Part shown: positions 36,201 through 48,429 of the stretch, one piece after another | Numbering within the stretch: the first letter of the stretch is position 1 | Layout: every line of letters begins with the position of its first letter | Made by a program: the position numbers and the translations under genes | NCBI GenBank assembly: GCA_002633005.1 | Contig: NMRA01000090.1 | Coordinates: 727,674-791,673 of the forward strand | Direction of reading: 5' to 3' | DNA from: Phoronis australis | Taxonomy: Eukaryota; Phoronida; Phoronidae | Length of the DNA: 64,000 bases | The notes under the pieces: generated by a model | Databases searched by the model: none | What the model was told of the DNA's origin: nothing | What the model saw: the letters and a program-made list of their open reading frames with translations, nothing else

Positions 36201-37863
36201 CATTTTAAGTAGCCCAAATTTTGTGCATGTGTACTTTTAAATCATGGGGCCAAACTCGATGACATGCATTTGAAGTTCTACTTTGGTTCTGGGGACAAAG
36301 CTAAAGCTTCTAGAAATTTCTTAGCAGCCAATGATACGATTGGATGAGATCATTTGATTTTTATTGGATATTCAAAGACTTGCATAGGAAATTGTATAAC
36401 GGAGCCATATCGTGGAAGATTCTAAAGAGGATGTTGGCAAGGGCGAGGGCTTAAACGAACAAGAGGTTACATATGAGCTTGTCACTTGCATAGTGCGTAG
36501 TCACGGGTTGCGTCACGAGGGACTGCGACCAGCGAGAGGAACCGTAGGTAGAAGATATTGCCTGCAAGTGTTGCGTCGCGAAGGACTGTGACCAGCAAGT
36601 ACACTGTCGTAATACAGTGTGTGTGTAGTTAGAAGATTCACCAACAGGACTGTCATCCAACAAGTAGAGAGTCCTACAGCTTGGACAGCAGATGAGGCAT
36701 TTGGATTTTTTGGTTGGAGTAATCCATACAGAGGGTGCTAGTGCAGTTACTCTAATTCATTGTTAGTTTACTTAACAACAGGTTTCATTTGTTTTAATTA
36801 GTGGCTGTCATATAATAAATTAATTACAGGGTTCAAACATTTTCTCTCCATCAAAGAAAAATCTCAAAGCATGGCTACCTTTTAAACAATCCCACAGTCA
36901 ATTTCTGACAATGATTTTTTAAATAATTAATTTTACACCAACAAATTATGATAGTTTTTGTGTACATTCTACTGTTTGTGCCCATGCCTGTTTTCTATTT
37001 AAAAATATTCTTTGGGTTTCGCAGGCAATGAAATGCATGGAGTCATGTTTATCTTATAGATTTTCTTACACCTGGGGTTCATTGCACAAAACAAGCCACT
37101 ATTGGGTATTGAGGACGGTTGAAATATCGATCTAATATTTAGTTAATGTGGTTATCAGACAAAAGCTGGATGTAACTATCCGCAGATAGAAATGCTTCTC
37201 AAGACAAAATCTGAATTCAGACTGAGTAGAGTTATGACGAAATTATACGGACAAATTCTCTTCTTCCTTAGTCATGCATTCTTGGTTATTGATATGTTCC
37301 AGGGTTTTAGTAATGAATTGTTCGTCTTTCCGTTAATCAATTATCTTTGGGTGCGGCATGTGCGTGGGATTGGCGGGCAAGCCTAAAATAAATTCTGAGC
37401 AAATGCAACGATCACTTTCAATCACAAAAACATTCGTGTGGGCGATCAAACAGCTTTATAAGACAAGTTGTCTGAACAACAGTATTTTCGCTGCCAATCA
37501 GTTGGCGCAGATTTTAGTTTTCTTGAAGAAAAAATCAATGAAGTGAAATAATTCAGTTGACGTGAAGCACGATATTCGTCGTTGGCTTGAGACAGCCAAT
37601 ACGTCTCAAGGGACCATCTAACAATTAGTCAGGCGTCGCTGGTTGTATCAGATTTACTTGATCTTAATAACGTCAGATAGTGCATCTTACTAATTGCACA
37701 GGTCCTTTTACTTCTGTATCATCCATCTCTTAACATTTACTCTGTTTAAACAACAAAATTGTCCTTTTCTCTTTGATTTGCAGGTTCCGTGCAATTATAA
37801 CACAAATGTTTGAACGTCAGAGGATGAAACCAATATGTGCGTGTTGATTGTGCGTAATCACGT

Positions 37864-37910
<47 letters not shown>

Positions 37911-40900
37911 CACATGTGCGCACTGGCGCTCGTGTTTCTGTGTGTGCGTGCGTGCGTGCGCGTGTGTTTTAGAAGCCCAACGTTGTTATCATACTGAGGC
38001 AACTATTGAACGTCTCCAAGGTCCCTCATTTTAATGCCACGCAATGACCCGTTCAGCATCCTGTCATTTCGTGTTGATGCTGTTGGGTAATTATTCCGCA
38101 AACTTCCTGAATCGCCGCTCTTTATAGATCGGCTGGTATAAAGAGTCACGGTGGATCGTTATGATCGTTTGTAACTGACGCAATGGCTTCACTATGGACA
38201 CAAATGTTTGCATGTAATTGGTGCACCAACGGTAACGGAAATAATGAATTTTGGGGCTTTGTCATGGTGATAAGTAATTTAATTGGTAGTGGTGTCACTG
38301 ATGATGGTCATTTTTGTAATGATATCGATGGCATTATGATGGTGCTTTGATTGACGGTTGTTATGGTGAGAATCAATATGGTAGTGATGACAACAATTTG
38401 CGTTTTCGTGAGATTTTCGACTGTTCGGAACGCACGCCTGGTCGAAACAACAGACTTTATGAGAGGCCTCAAGTTCTTTGTGATAGAATTTGACATGCCA
38501 GATTAGGCTTATTTGTTGGTATCGGTAATAGTTTGTAGAATGAATAACGCCAATAAAAAATTGCTCGACGAAAACGGAGAAACTTTTCGTTAGGAAATTA
38601 TGATATTCAGCATTTCTCTCTATTGGAGTTCATGCTAAATTGATTAATACAGCGCCGAGGACTCTCAGTATAAGTGAAATGTATTGTAAAACGATACTAA
38701 TGTTATCAACGCAAGCAAAAATGAGCCCAAGAGATTTTGTCGTCTTGTTTTGCAGCTTAATTCGAAGTTAATACACTTGATAAAAACAGACGCGATATGC
38801 CACGGCAATTCCAAACGCAGCCAGCGAAACCCGCTAGGACACGATATTGGCGTACAAGTTTTGAGTTCAATACTGTCGACAAAACTGTATCTGATAACGC
38901 CAGAGGGCGTACAAGAGGGCGCATTACAGTTCACATGTACTTCTTTAAGTCGATGGTGTTCGTGTGGTACCTCATGGTGGTTATTGCTGTATCGCCTTCT
39001 GGTGTTTGGCGTGTGTACCAGTGTTAACTACATGAATACCATAAGAATGTTGTTGGATGACTGATACATGTATTTATATGCGCTAACTGCGAAGCGATAC
39101 CGAAGCTAGTTTACAGTGAAACAACACATGTAGTTGAGATAAAAGGTCATATATATTATGACAAACTAAACTACTACAGATATGAGTAATTACAAAAGTT
39201 ATATAACATGTTGCACTGTAAAGGTGGGTGACAATCTGCCATAGTAAGTTAAGAAACAATATGCGGAAGAATAACAGCAACACCGGGACAGCGACATGTG
39301 AAATTTGAGGATAAAGGGAAAGAATGAAAATTGGTTTGAGGGAGGGAGGGAAAGAGAAATTGAGTGAAAAATGAAAGTTGGAGAGAATTGTGGACGATGG
39401 CCCAGTGTTGCAACAAGACAAAGAGATCACGTGGTACAATTAAACCAATAATCGTAAAACAAAGAGGGTCACTGACCAGAGAATCCAAACAATATGATAA
39501 TGAGGAGGAGGCAGTATAGCTTACATAAAATAATTTAATACTTAAATAATTTTTACAAAACTGTGAATTAAGGTCGATGATGTCGTCACCTGCTTGTGAC
39601 AACACGACGGTGACGTTTTGTTAGTCCTATATGAAAATTCTTCATTTACTCTAACTGGAGACTAGGAAACGACAATTAATTTTGTTTGTTCTATTTTGAG
39701 AGACAATGTGAGTCAGAACCAAGATTTAAAAATCTATGCTTCCGAAAGGCAAGGTACATGTATGCAATGACACGTGAAGGGTGACTGTGTGCATTGCAAT
39801 GCATCGCTGGCGAGGCGAGTGGGGACTTGGAACATCTCTCCACCACCGGCTAGAGGCTCCCCTGATCAGGTCGAGTTCAATACAGATTCATTCTTGTGGC
39901 CTCTGTACACATTTGAAACTTTCCTTTTCACCACTCTTAGAAATTTCTGCTTGTTTCACATATACTTTAAAAGTTGTAGGAGTCGAATTTGTTTGTATTT
40001 GTGTAGGTAAATACTTAACACTTTAGCTATTATTATGAGTTTAAATCCACTTTGAGGTACATGTAACCGAAAACATGTTCTGAGAACAATGCAGTTGGAA
40101 CTTTTATCTGCTCTTTGGACATAAAGCAAGTTGATTCATGTAATTCGCTGAGTGAAGAAAGAAGCTTTTCATGTATAAATACGTCGTTTTCATAAAATTA
40201 TTATTTAGTTTCACTGAGGTTAGCTTGTAGGTTTTCAGACACCAAAATGTGCTAAAGACCGAGCTGAGGATGATGATCATATTGGCCGACTGTGAAAGAT
40301 AACAATTGTTTTATTGTATGATTAAATCCGCTAAATACTTCATGGAAGGAAGCTAAGTTTCCTCCCCACAAAACGTTTTGACGTACGACAATTTAATAAA
40401 AGTATCAAATTTTAATTTAACATGACAGCTGTGAGTGCTAAATGTCTTGCAATAGGAACGTAGAATAAAGTTACTATAACCCCGAATTACCTTCAATGTT
40501 GAAAACAAAGAAAGCATATCGTAATAATTTTTGCCAGGGACCACAGTTTTAAATTATTTGGAAAATGCTCCCAAAGAAAGAGAATTTGTGTTTTATCGGT
40601 GACATTGGAAGTTACCGAGCAGAGTCGCCTTCATAAGATTACTTTTCCTTGTAAATATCCTAACAGTCCCATGGCAAAGTAAAACAAAAGTATTCACTGT
40701 AAAAAGGTGGCCAAGCTCCTTGGTCATAATCATTGAATATCAGTTTTGGCCATGTAACGACAAAACTGTTTACCATTATATTCATATTCGCGTATATACA
40801 AAGGAAAACAGTCACAGAGGTTTCGCTTAACTTTGGTCAAGGAGCATCAGTGACTATACAACCTATAAATGGAGTTATAGCAAATTATTCACAACTTTCA

Positions 40901-43900
40901 CACTTTGGTGGCGCTGCAAAAAGAAATGGCTGTTGTGCATTGTTGTATAGGACATAGTGCCTGGTTTTAGCATCAATTTCAACGGCGCAAACGTGAGTGC
41001 GCGAATTCCAAACGTGCAGAACCATCATACGTGTGGTTTGGACACTACACCTCGGCGAATTTGTGCAAGTAGTGAATACGTGTGGCTTTAAGAAGTGATT
41101 TTGTGGAGCAGTTGGAGAAGTTATGCATTGTATTTTTAATGTAATCGTGAAAATTGTTGCCTTTTATTTCCATCAAGACCCTCATTCGCTATCATTATTT
41201 TCATGTAAAAGTAGAACGATACGATGAGCGTCGGCACTAAAATATATTAAAAAATTCCCCACGTTTCGAGCGGTACGCTCTTTACCAAGGACAAGACACA
41301 GGCAGCCGAATAGAAACTTATCTATCTATTCGGCAGTCTGACATGACCTTAATAAAGAGCGTACCGCTTAAACGTGGAGAATATTTTAATATATTTTAGT
41401 AACAACACTCGTCGTTTTACTTTTACTATTTTATTTTCTTATCAGTCAATAACTGCACGGCATTCCAGCGTCTATTTTATTTGTTTATTGTTTACATGAG
41501 AGTTCAAACATCCCGTATTTGCATGCAATCAGTGCTATAGTGGTACAATTAGAGGTACATGTAAGTAGGCGCCCAAAGCCCACCGTATCACCTTGAGCAC
41601 TTATCGTAACTTACGGTGCGTAGGCGCTACGTTCAAATGCCAAAAGGTGGTTGACTGCGCTTACTTGTGCCTACTTGCGCCTACGCCCCACTATAGCACT
41701 GCATGCAATATTCCAGCGAGGACTTCATTATCTTCACGAGCTGTACATGTACCGTTCTGTTAAATTTATAGGATACCCACTCTGTTATTGAGTCACCACG
41801 GTGTACATATACCCACACAATTAAGATTTAACACAACAAGATAGAGTTTGACTGGTCCAGGTGGTTATTTCTGAAGTATTAATGTAATCTTTATTTATGT
41901 TAAAGGTTTTACCAGCGTTCTATTTATTTGTACACGAATGTGAATTTGTTGAAATCGCTGATACAAATCCTTGCCAAATGTGCGTATTCTATTGAGACCA
42001 ACCGTCTGATTGGAGCCAGCGGAGAGTAATTTGGTTAATTCGCTCACTAGACTATGACTGAAGTTCCTCGTAAGGACAGGACTTCATGAGTCACTACCTT
42101 TGGAAGAAATTTGGCCGACAATTTTCGTCAAAAAGTTTACTAGATAGTTTTCACCAAACGGGGAAAAGAAACATGGATTTGTGAGGACAGGATTAAGTAG
42201 TAGATCCTCTTAAAAACATTCATTTTCGAAGTGCCTTAACAAATGTATGAAGTCTTATGGCTGAAACAACTGCCATTCACGTTGACACATGAAGTAAGCT
42301 TTTCTTCCCATAGCCGATAGCCGATTATGGATGGTATGGAAGCTAATTCCTTTGCATTTCGCGTGTTTGGCCGAACAACCGACCACACGGTAGCCGACCA
42401 TGATTAGCAGAAGACGTACTTGCCGGAAATTGCACCAGAAAATTTAGCCAGGTGTCGCCAGTGAATAATGACGTAAGGAGGCACAGAACAGTTCTCACAG
42501 GGGTTTGCCTGTCAGTACACACGTCAATGCACTCTTCACCCTTTCTTCACTTTGTCAAAACTACATGCAAATAAGGAAATGTTTTGAGTCATTTCACATC
42601 ACAAGCCCTACAGATGAGCACAGAAACTTTATTCTCTCTTGTATTTTTGACCCATTCACTCCCAGTGGAAACCAAGCTGAACTAAGAAAAATGAGGGCAA
42701 AAAAAATGCAAAATCGGCACTTTTCACCCCAAAATCACCACTTTCCTGCCGATGCTCGACTAAAGCCAACATTAGATTCCGAAAGCAAATTTCCTACCGA
42801 TTCCAAAAATGTGATCCAAAAGTACTGTCAACCAACTAGTTTTTTTGCAAATCTGGCTTGTTTGAGGGCTACCTGAAATCGCGGCCAATTTCTCAGTTGC
42901 TACACAGCAATGCACAACTGCAACAGGGGGCCACCATCTTGAAGAAGAGTGCAGCTACAGCCAAGAAACTGGCCTTTTTCATTCCCAGCATGTTCACAAA
43001 TACAAAAAAACATTCACTTGGCCTACACACAATACCTAACTAAAAAATGCCCCCAACCTAAGGGCTTATGCGTAAGATCACATATTTCGTCCATTGAAAG
43101 TATACGGAGTTGGCGGTCCATGTACTATAGTCTATGGTGTCTTGTCCTTGTCAAAGAGCGTACCGCTCGAAACGTGGGGAATATTTCAATATATTTTAAT
43201 GCAGACGTTCATCGTATCGTTTTACTTTTACATGAAAATAATGATAGCGAATGAGGGACTTGATAGAAATGAAAGGCAACAATTTTCACGATTACATTCA
43301 AACTACAATGCATAACTTCACCAACTGCTCCACAAAATCGTTATTGAGTCACCACGGTGTACATATACCACACAATTTAGAAAATTAAACGGTTCTACTT
43401 ATACATGTAGTGTGATCAGCCGAAAAGGTGTTTCCATTACATGGATGTGTTAACCATTGCAAAAACGTTTTTAGATTTTAAAAGAATATAATAAACAAGC
43501 CCTTGGACTGTGCGGTAACCGCTTTACATTTCGCATGCCTCCCGCGCCAATAGAAAAATATCCATTTAGTTTTCTTCAAATTTGCAGAGCGGTTACCGCA
43601 GTCCTTTTCACACGAACCTAAATAAATGATAAGGTTATTTTGTGGAGTTCCTAACTCTGTAAATACAAATGGGAACATGTACCCTTTCACGGGGAATTTG
43701 GCCAACAAAAACTCATCGGAATTGCACTTCTTGTATATGTCTTCTGCACAAGTACTGTCAGAATCGTTTGGGGTAAAATTGCGATGTCAAGCCTACTTAA
43801 CCCCGCCACGGGTATGTTTGAAACCACGCACCACGTCAGTTGGTGGAACATGACGAGACATCTCACCTTCGGCTCGCAAAGTATCTTGGCTACGTAGACG

Positions 43901-46900
43901 CATTTCATTTGCTAAATCCTTGCAAACTTTAATTTCGTCGTAATCAGTGTCCCCCCCCCCAAGTTCCTCACATTTGAAATGAAGGAGGACCTTACCTTCT
44001 GTTAACGTCAACCACAGAGATAACTGTGTTACTCTCGTGGGAAACGTATAGGTAGCCCACGGAAGGGGGGCAACGGTATAACCCAAATGACTATATGGCC
44101 AGTCTGCCACTTAGGCATGCAAGTGATCGCAGGAAACACTCGACCATACAAGTTTTTGCCGTTTGCAATTGCGTAAGTATAATTCTGATTACAACAACTT
44201 CCAGGCCTGCAACAAATATACCACAATAAATTTTTTTCGCAGTACTTGTGCACGTTAATTTAAAAACATGAAAATCACAGTTTATTAAATGTAGATGTGC
44301 TGGATATGTTTAACATTGCTACAGGTTACTCTTTAAATTTAAACGTGAGTAGACATGCACCTGAATATCTGATACGAACCGAGAAAAAAACAACATGGCG
44401 ACTGTTTTCAATCATCAGGAAATGACTACAGAGTATCTGTCAAGACTACAGAGTAGCTGACATGACTACAGAGTAGGTGAGCCTCTTCACTAAATTGTGA
44501 ATGGTAAATCCAATGCGAGATGACGCTTAAGACATCACATTTACTCATTAATATCTATGTTGTTAACTTCGAACTAGAATTGACATCTGTGGTCCACTCT
44601 TGTTATTAACAATTCTTGAGACTTTGCTCAAAACAACAGTTACGCCTACATAACAGTCAGCTGGCAGCCAATAGAACGACATTCAAAGTGGGAATAAACA
44701 CGTTTTGCATAATAAGCGAAATTTCCACATAGACTATTTGCCGCTGCAACATTTGTCTCCACGCGTTCTACACTCAAATGAGAAGTGATGGGGTCCGCAA
44801 AGAACTGACACTTCGTGGTACATTGATAACGTGATTATAAGCACATAAAATGACACACCATCATCGTGTACAGCTTGGTCTCGAACAATAACGAATCGTA
44901 GCCCCGAAAACACCCCTACTTTATACAAGGAACTATTTGAGACCAATGTCACGACAATAACTGATCTAGATCGAATGATGGTTTTGTGTGTCGAAATCAA
45001 TGCCGTTTTTGAAGAGGTCAGGAATTCCCAAGATTACTAGTAAAACTACGCACAGTTCAAGTTATGTAGGACGCTAGGAAATCTAGAACTTTTTCTAACT
45101 TCAAAACATTATATCTCAGAAATGGTTGATCAGATCAGAAGGAAACTTTCAGATATTATGTATGCGCGCCCCCCCCCCGCCTAAAAAATGGGGGGCTCGA
45201 ATTTATGAGAATGTGTACTTTTTACTAAGATTCACGGGTTATATTCAGAGCTATAACTTGTGCATTTGCCGAATTTTGGTAGTTCTTGATTTTATAGTAG
45301 ACTTTGTCTCGTTTTCTACTTTTTGGAGTTTTTTCTCTGAGGAGGCTCCTTTTGCCCACTTCGCCAAATGGGGGGCTTCAAGGAGCCCCCCCCCTCCCGC
45401 GGGTTCTCCCTACCCCTGGGTGCGCGCATGTTATGTTTTGTGCACTGTTCTGACACGTAGGTAGGATCTTTTAGAAAATTCTCACTTTTGCCTGAAGTAC
45501 TGTTAAAAATAAGACTTTTATGATTTTGGTTTAAAACTCTAAAGTTGCATGAAACGAAAACGAAATGGTTTATTTTAGAAAAGATGTCCTCTTTAACATT
45601 TACATGAAATACAATTTGAGCATGTTAATTATTACATTGTTTTGCTATGTGTGTACTTTACGTGTTTGCAAAATTTTACTTAAACACATGGTCACCTGAC
45701 CCTATTAATGAAAGAAAAAAAAACAAAAAATACTACTTTCACAGTCAAAATCTATAGTTTTGTAGATATATGGCTAAATACACAGTCTTGTAAATGAGGT
45801 TCCATACATGTATAACCTCGTGAATGTTAAAGTCATACAACTTCACCATACATGTATAACCTCGTGAATGTTAAAGTTATACAACCTCACCATACATGTA
45901 TAACCTCGTGAATGTTAAAGTTATACAACCTCACCATACATGTATAACCTCGTGACTGTTAAATTTATACAACTTCACCATACATGTATAACCTCGTGAA
46001 TGTTAAAGTTATACAACCTCACCATACATGTATAACCTCGTGATTGTTAAAGTTATACAACCTCACCATACATGTATAACCTCGTGAATGTTAAAGTTAT
46101 ACAGCCTCACCATACATGTATAACCTCGTGAATGTTAAAGTTATACAACCTCACCATACATGTATAACCTCGTGAATGTTAAAGTTATGCGGAACAGCCT
46201 CACTGCAATCATGTTTCTGGAGGCCGCATACATCTGCGTCATGCATGCAGCTCAAACTGGCGAAATCATCTTTTTAATACTTCGACAGCAAGGTCAGGAG
46301 ACTGTTGCTTAATACTTGCGTGAGTTGATTACAATGCGATATTCTTTGATATCCTTGGTGGCAAGTACGTGAACGGAAGATCAAAAGCCGGTTTATTCTC
46401 TTATTTTCTCAGGCATTTAAAGCATTAAATGGGTTTTATCGACTATAAGATAATGATATTTGAGTCACTTTGTAAATTTCAACTCTGTGTGTAACAGCAT
46501 TATTTTGATAACGCATGTGTTAGGTTGATACTAACAAGTGACAATTCTAAATTAACGGTTGAAAATGGTCATCTTTGTTTTAAACAAAGTGATACCAAAA
46601 GAGCTTGGTTTAAGACAAAAGACGGCATGAAAGAGAGTTTTCTTGCATGGAAAACATCTGTTTTATGTATAGAGTCTTTCCACATGTCATTTCATAATTT
46701 CACAAAACTGAAGGATCAAAAAAGTCCTTGGACGAAACACTTCACCACAGAATTGTCGTGAGGTTTGACGGGGTCGGTCTTTCCCCGCCGCCACCAAGTA
46801 GCTCACCCAAAGCGTTAGTAACGGTTTCAGATTCAACGAATTATCTAAGTAGTTTTCAAACTTGCGCCAAACTTTGAGAATTACTGAAGGTCAGCAGAGT

Positions 46901-47238
46901 ATTACTTTCTTTTCAAGAACTGATTGGTGGTTGTTATTCATCAATTAATGCAAAATATCAATCTAAAAAGTTCGGATCCTATTAAAAGTAGCTACAGGTA
47001 ACTCAATTCAGACAGTGCCGCTCGTGCATTTGACAGAGTCTTATTATTAAGTGCTATCCATTCATTGACTGTGATTCGAGCACCAGCCGAAGTCAATAGC
47101 CACACGGCAACTTACCCGTCCCGATTGGTCCGTGAAACACACCGTCTCTAAGCACACTTGTCCATCCACCAGTCGGCCAACAGCGTCGACATCCCCATGC
47201 TTACAAGCAAGGAAAAGGACATCGTTTCTTGCAGCCAT
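33295..47238 (-). CDS. ANKRD33-like: Ankyrin-repeat protein, ANKRD33/ANKRD33B-like
   Basis: Four minus-strand exons join in phase: 47238-47116, 36036-35907, 34347-34210 and 33803-33295 (900 nt, 299 residues plus stop). Splice sites are GTAAGT, CCTTTTCCAG, GTAAAT, TGATTTCAG, GTGAGA and CTCATTTTAG. The product has five ankyrin units: 4-39 (FLACKHGDVDAV), 41-73 (R-T-P-L-M-A-A-A-I-A-G-H), 74-107 (N-T-P-L-M-L-A-A-E-A-G-H), 108-139 (F-T-A-L-M-K-A-A-V-Q-G-R) and a degenerate fifth (A-Y-E-W-A-K-F-C-G-R). A basic, Ser-rich tail of about 130 residues follows. The D-V-N, G-F-T-A-L-M-K-A-A and E-W-A-x-x-x-G-R pattern is that of vertebrate ANKRD33/33B, known as photoreceptor ankyrin proteins; function in an invertebrate is unknown. 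The ATG at 47238 was chosen because the first repeat begins there; the frame is open upstream, so an earlier start is possible. All introns are repeat-rich. Confidence 0.88.
34933..34990. repeat. 14-bp inverted repeat in intron 2 of the ankyrin gene
   Basis: AAAGCAGCATTAAC (34933-34946) and GTTAATGCTGCTTT (34977-34990) are perfect inverse copies around a 30-nt AT-rich loop. TTAA lies just left of arm 1. It looks like a very small MITE or a hairpin. There is no matching duplication on the right. Confidence 0.6.
36508..36599. repeat. Direct repeat pair, period about 61 bp
   Basis: GTTGCGTCACGAGGGACTGC at about 36508 and GTTGCGTCGCGAAGGACTGT at about 36569, each followed by GACCAGC(G/A)AG. Two diverged tandem units. 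Confidence 0.6.
37864..37966. repeat. (AC)n microsatellite with adjacent GTGC/GT repeat
   Basis: About 22 AC units (37864-37908), then a GTGCGTGCGTGCGTGCG/GTGT stretch at 37940-37966. The two are roughly complementary purine-pyrimidine tracts able to form Z-DNA or a hairpin. Confidence 0.9.
41097..43339. mobile_element. Composite element with 200-bp inverted arms
   Basis: 41097-41303 and 43139-43339 are inverse copies (about 90 percent equal by eye). They share GTGGAGCAGTTGG, GAAGTTATGCATTGTA, GTAATCGTGAAAATTGTTGC, CCCTCATTCGCTATCATTAT, ACGATACGATGA and CGAGCGGTACGCTCTTT. Within the left part a second hairpin has arms of 45-49 bp (41236-41284 and 41352-41400). The interior (about 1.8 kb) has a 123-codon frame at 42505-42876 without recognisable motifs and the hAT MITE at 41530. 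The sequence GTTATTGAGTCACCACGGTG occurs just after the right arm (43340) and at 41777 in the same direction, so the structure has been rearranged. The superfamily is not determined. Confidence 0.65.
41530..41701 (+). mobile_element. hAT-type MITE with intact 8-bp target duplication
   Basis: 172 bp with perfect 14-bp inverted ends CAGTGCTATAGTGG (41530-41543) and CCACTATAGCACTG (41688-41701), flanked by CATGCAAT on both sides (41522-41529 and 41702-41709). CAG-starting ends plus an 8-bp duplication define the hAT superfamily. The inside has sub-repeats of TAGGCGC and GCCTAC(T/G). It has no coding capacity. Confidence 0.92.
44421..44480. repeat. Three 20-bp tandem units
   Basis: Units at 44421, 44441 and 44461, each containing GACTACAGAGTA followed by a variable end. 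Confidence 0.8.
45150..45430 (+). repeat. Dispersed repeat, plus-strand copy
   Basis: Inverse counterpart of 20933-21152. Begins near GCGCGCCCCCCCCC and ends ACCCCTGGGTGCGCGCATG. It contains two short C-rich runs each facing GGGG-rich text that can pair. Confidence 0.65.
45802..46190. repeat. 44-bp minisatellite, nine copies
   Basis: Unit begins CCATACATGTATAACCTCGT and goes on with GAATGTTAAAGTTATACAAC; period 44 bp from 45802. Copies differ by only a few bases (AAGTCATAC, GACTGTTAAA, GATTGTTAAA, ACAGCCTC), indicating recent expansion. Each unit carries the palindrome TACATGTA. Confidence 0.95.
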
Positions 47239-47857
47239 ACTGAATACTACAAACCTTTCGTTGTCTCTGAAGCCATAAGAGGCATACGCGTAGCGCCACT
47301 GACACCGATCGGAGTAGCGCGTCTCACGCTCTACAACTGAGCGTAAAGTGATGATGAATATTGAATTAATTCCATGAGGCAAATGGACAGTCACGTTCGG
47401 ATAAACACTTGCTCGGCAACTTGTTGTAAAAGCAACACTTGCAATCTCATAGAAGACATTGATTTTGTTTGACCTCGTGCAACTTGCAGAAGTTAGCACT
47501 CACGAAAGATTAGCTCGGCTATTGAACGAGAAATCGTTGATGTTTATGAGCCGTGAATTAAACGTATTTTACACTCATACTGTGGAAAAGATGTATGAAA
47601 CAGAACATTGTCTCATTAGAACAGAGCTCTCGAGGAATTATAAACTTTGTTATCTACAATTTGTGTGTTTCATCTCTTGAAAAAGGTGACGCATTTTTTT
47701 AAGAACAGATAGTTTAAAAATAACAGCTTGGCGATTACACCTTAGAAGAAAAAAAAGCAACGCAAAAGATTTGCATGCTATGAATTAATAGCGAATTCTA
47801 GCTGTGACGTAGTTGAACTAGTCAAAATTATATGTCGTCTGGAACAGAGGATAACGA

Positions 47858-48083
47858 GGAGGCAGTGTGGTCTAGTGTGATAGGTGCCCGCCTTCTTGAC
47901 TCGAGGTCGTGGGTTCAAGTCCCACTGGGCCATACTGCTAGACCCTTGAGTCAGGTTTCTAGCTCCTCAGTTCGGTTTTAACTATATATTTTAAAGCACA
48001 AAAAGGTTCCATGGGATCAGTGTAAGGGGCCCACATGCGCGGCCTGCGCACGTCAGGTACAACGTGTATCAGACCGTCTGCAA
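47858..48083 (+). repeat. tRNA-derived SINE, fuller copy
   Basis: The head reads GGCAGTGTGGTCTAGTGTG (A box TGGTCTAGTGTGATAGG), a spacer, then GGTTCAAGTCC (B box) and GGGCCA. This is a tRNA-like RNA polymerase III promoter without intact cloverleaf ends. The body continues as in 3525-3690. Two copies 44 kb apart show a SINE rather than a tRNA gene. Confidence 0.8.
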
Positions 48084-48363
48084 AACAATAACGCAGGATA
48101 ACAGCAACAGTTTTGCATCAACTCTTTACATTCCAAGCCAAGCGTTGTGCCTTTGTCGTTACACCACGGCTTTAAATTGACGTTTGCCCAACCGGTAAGG
48201 TCTACTTACTGTCGTGTCTTCTGCAAGCGGGTTTTATAATGTACAACTCAGATAGACTAAACATATGTATCTGAGTATACAATCACTGATTTTCAATGAA
48301 GTCAATATTTTGTTTTTAAATCAACATATTGAGATTGTGAACGTCAATAATTGTTTATCATGT

Positions 48364-48365
<2 letters not shown>

Positions 48366-48422
<57 letters not shown>
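48366..48422. repeat. (TA)n microsatellite
   Basis: About 28 uninterrupted TA units. It gives rise to spurious frames of alternating Tyr-Ile. Confidence 0.97.
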
Positions 48423-48425
<3 letters not shown>

Positions 48426-48429
48426 TAAG

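Larger units (their letters stand above)
36037..47115 (-). other. Intron 1 of the ankyrin gene
   Basis: 11,079 bp between exons 1 and 2. It contains a direct repeat pair (36508/36569), an AC microsatellite (37864), an inverted-repeat element with a hAT MITE (41097-43339), a 20-bp triplicate (44421), a dispersed repeat (45150-45430) and a 44-bp minisatellite (45802-46190). No exon with motifs was seen in it on either strand. Confidence 0.7.

Noticed and set aside
42505-42876. 123-codon frame inside the inverted-repeat element
   Set aside because: Possibly part of the element, but no transposase or other domain is recognisable, so it is not called as a gene.
47880-47933. tRNA gene
   Set aside because: A and B boxes are present, but acceptor and anticodon stems do not pair and the same sequence continues into a repeat shared with 3.5 kb; called as SINE.
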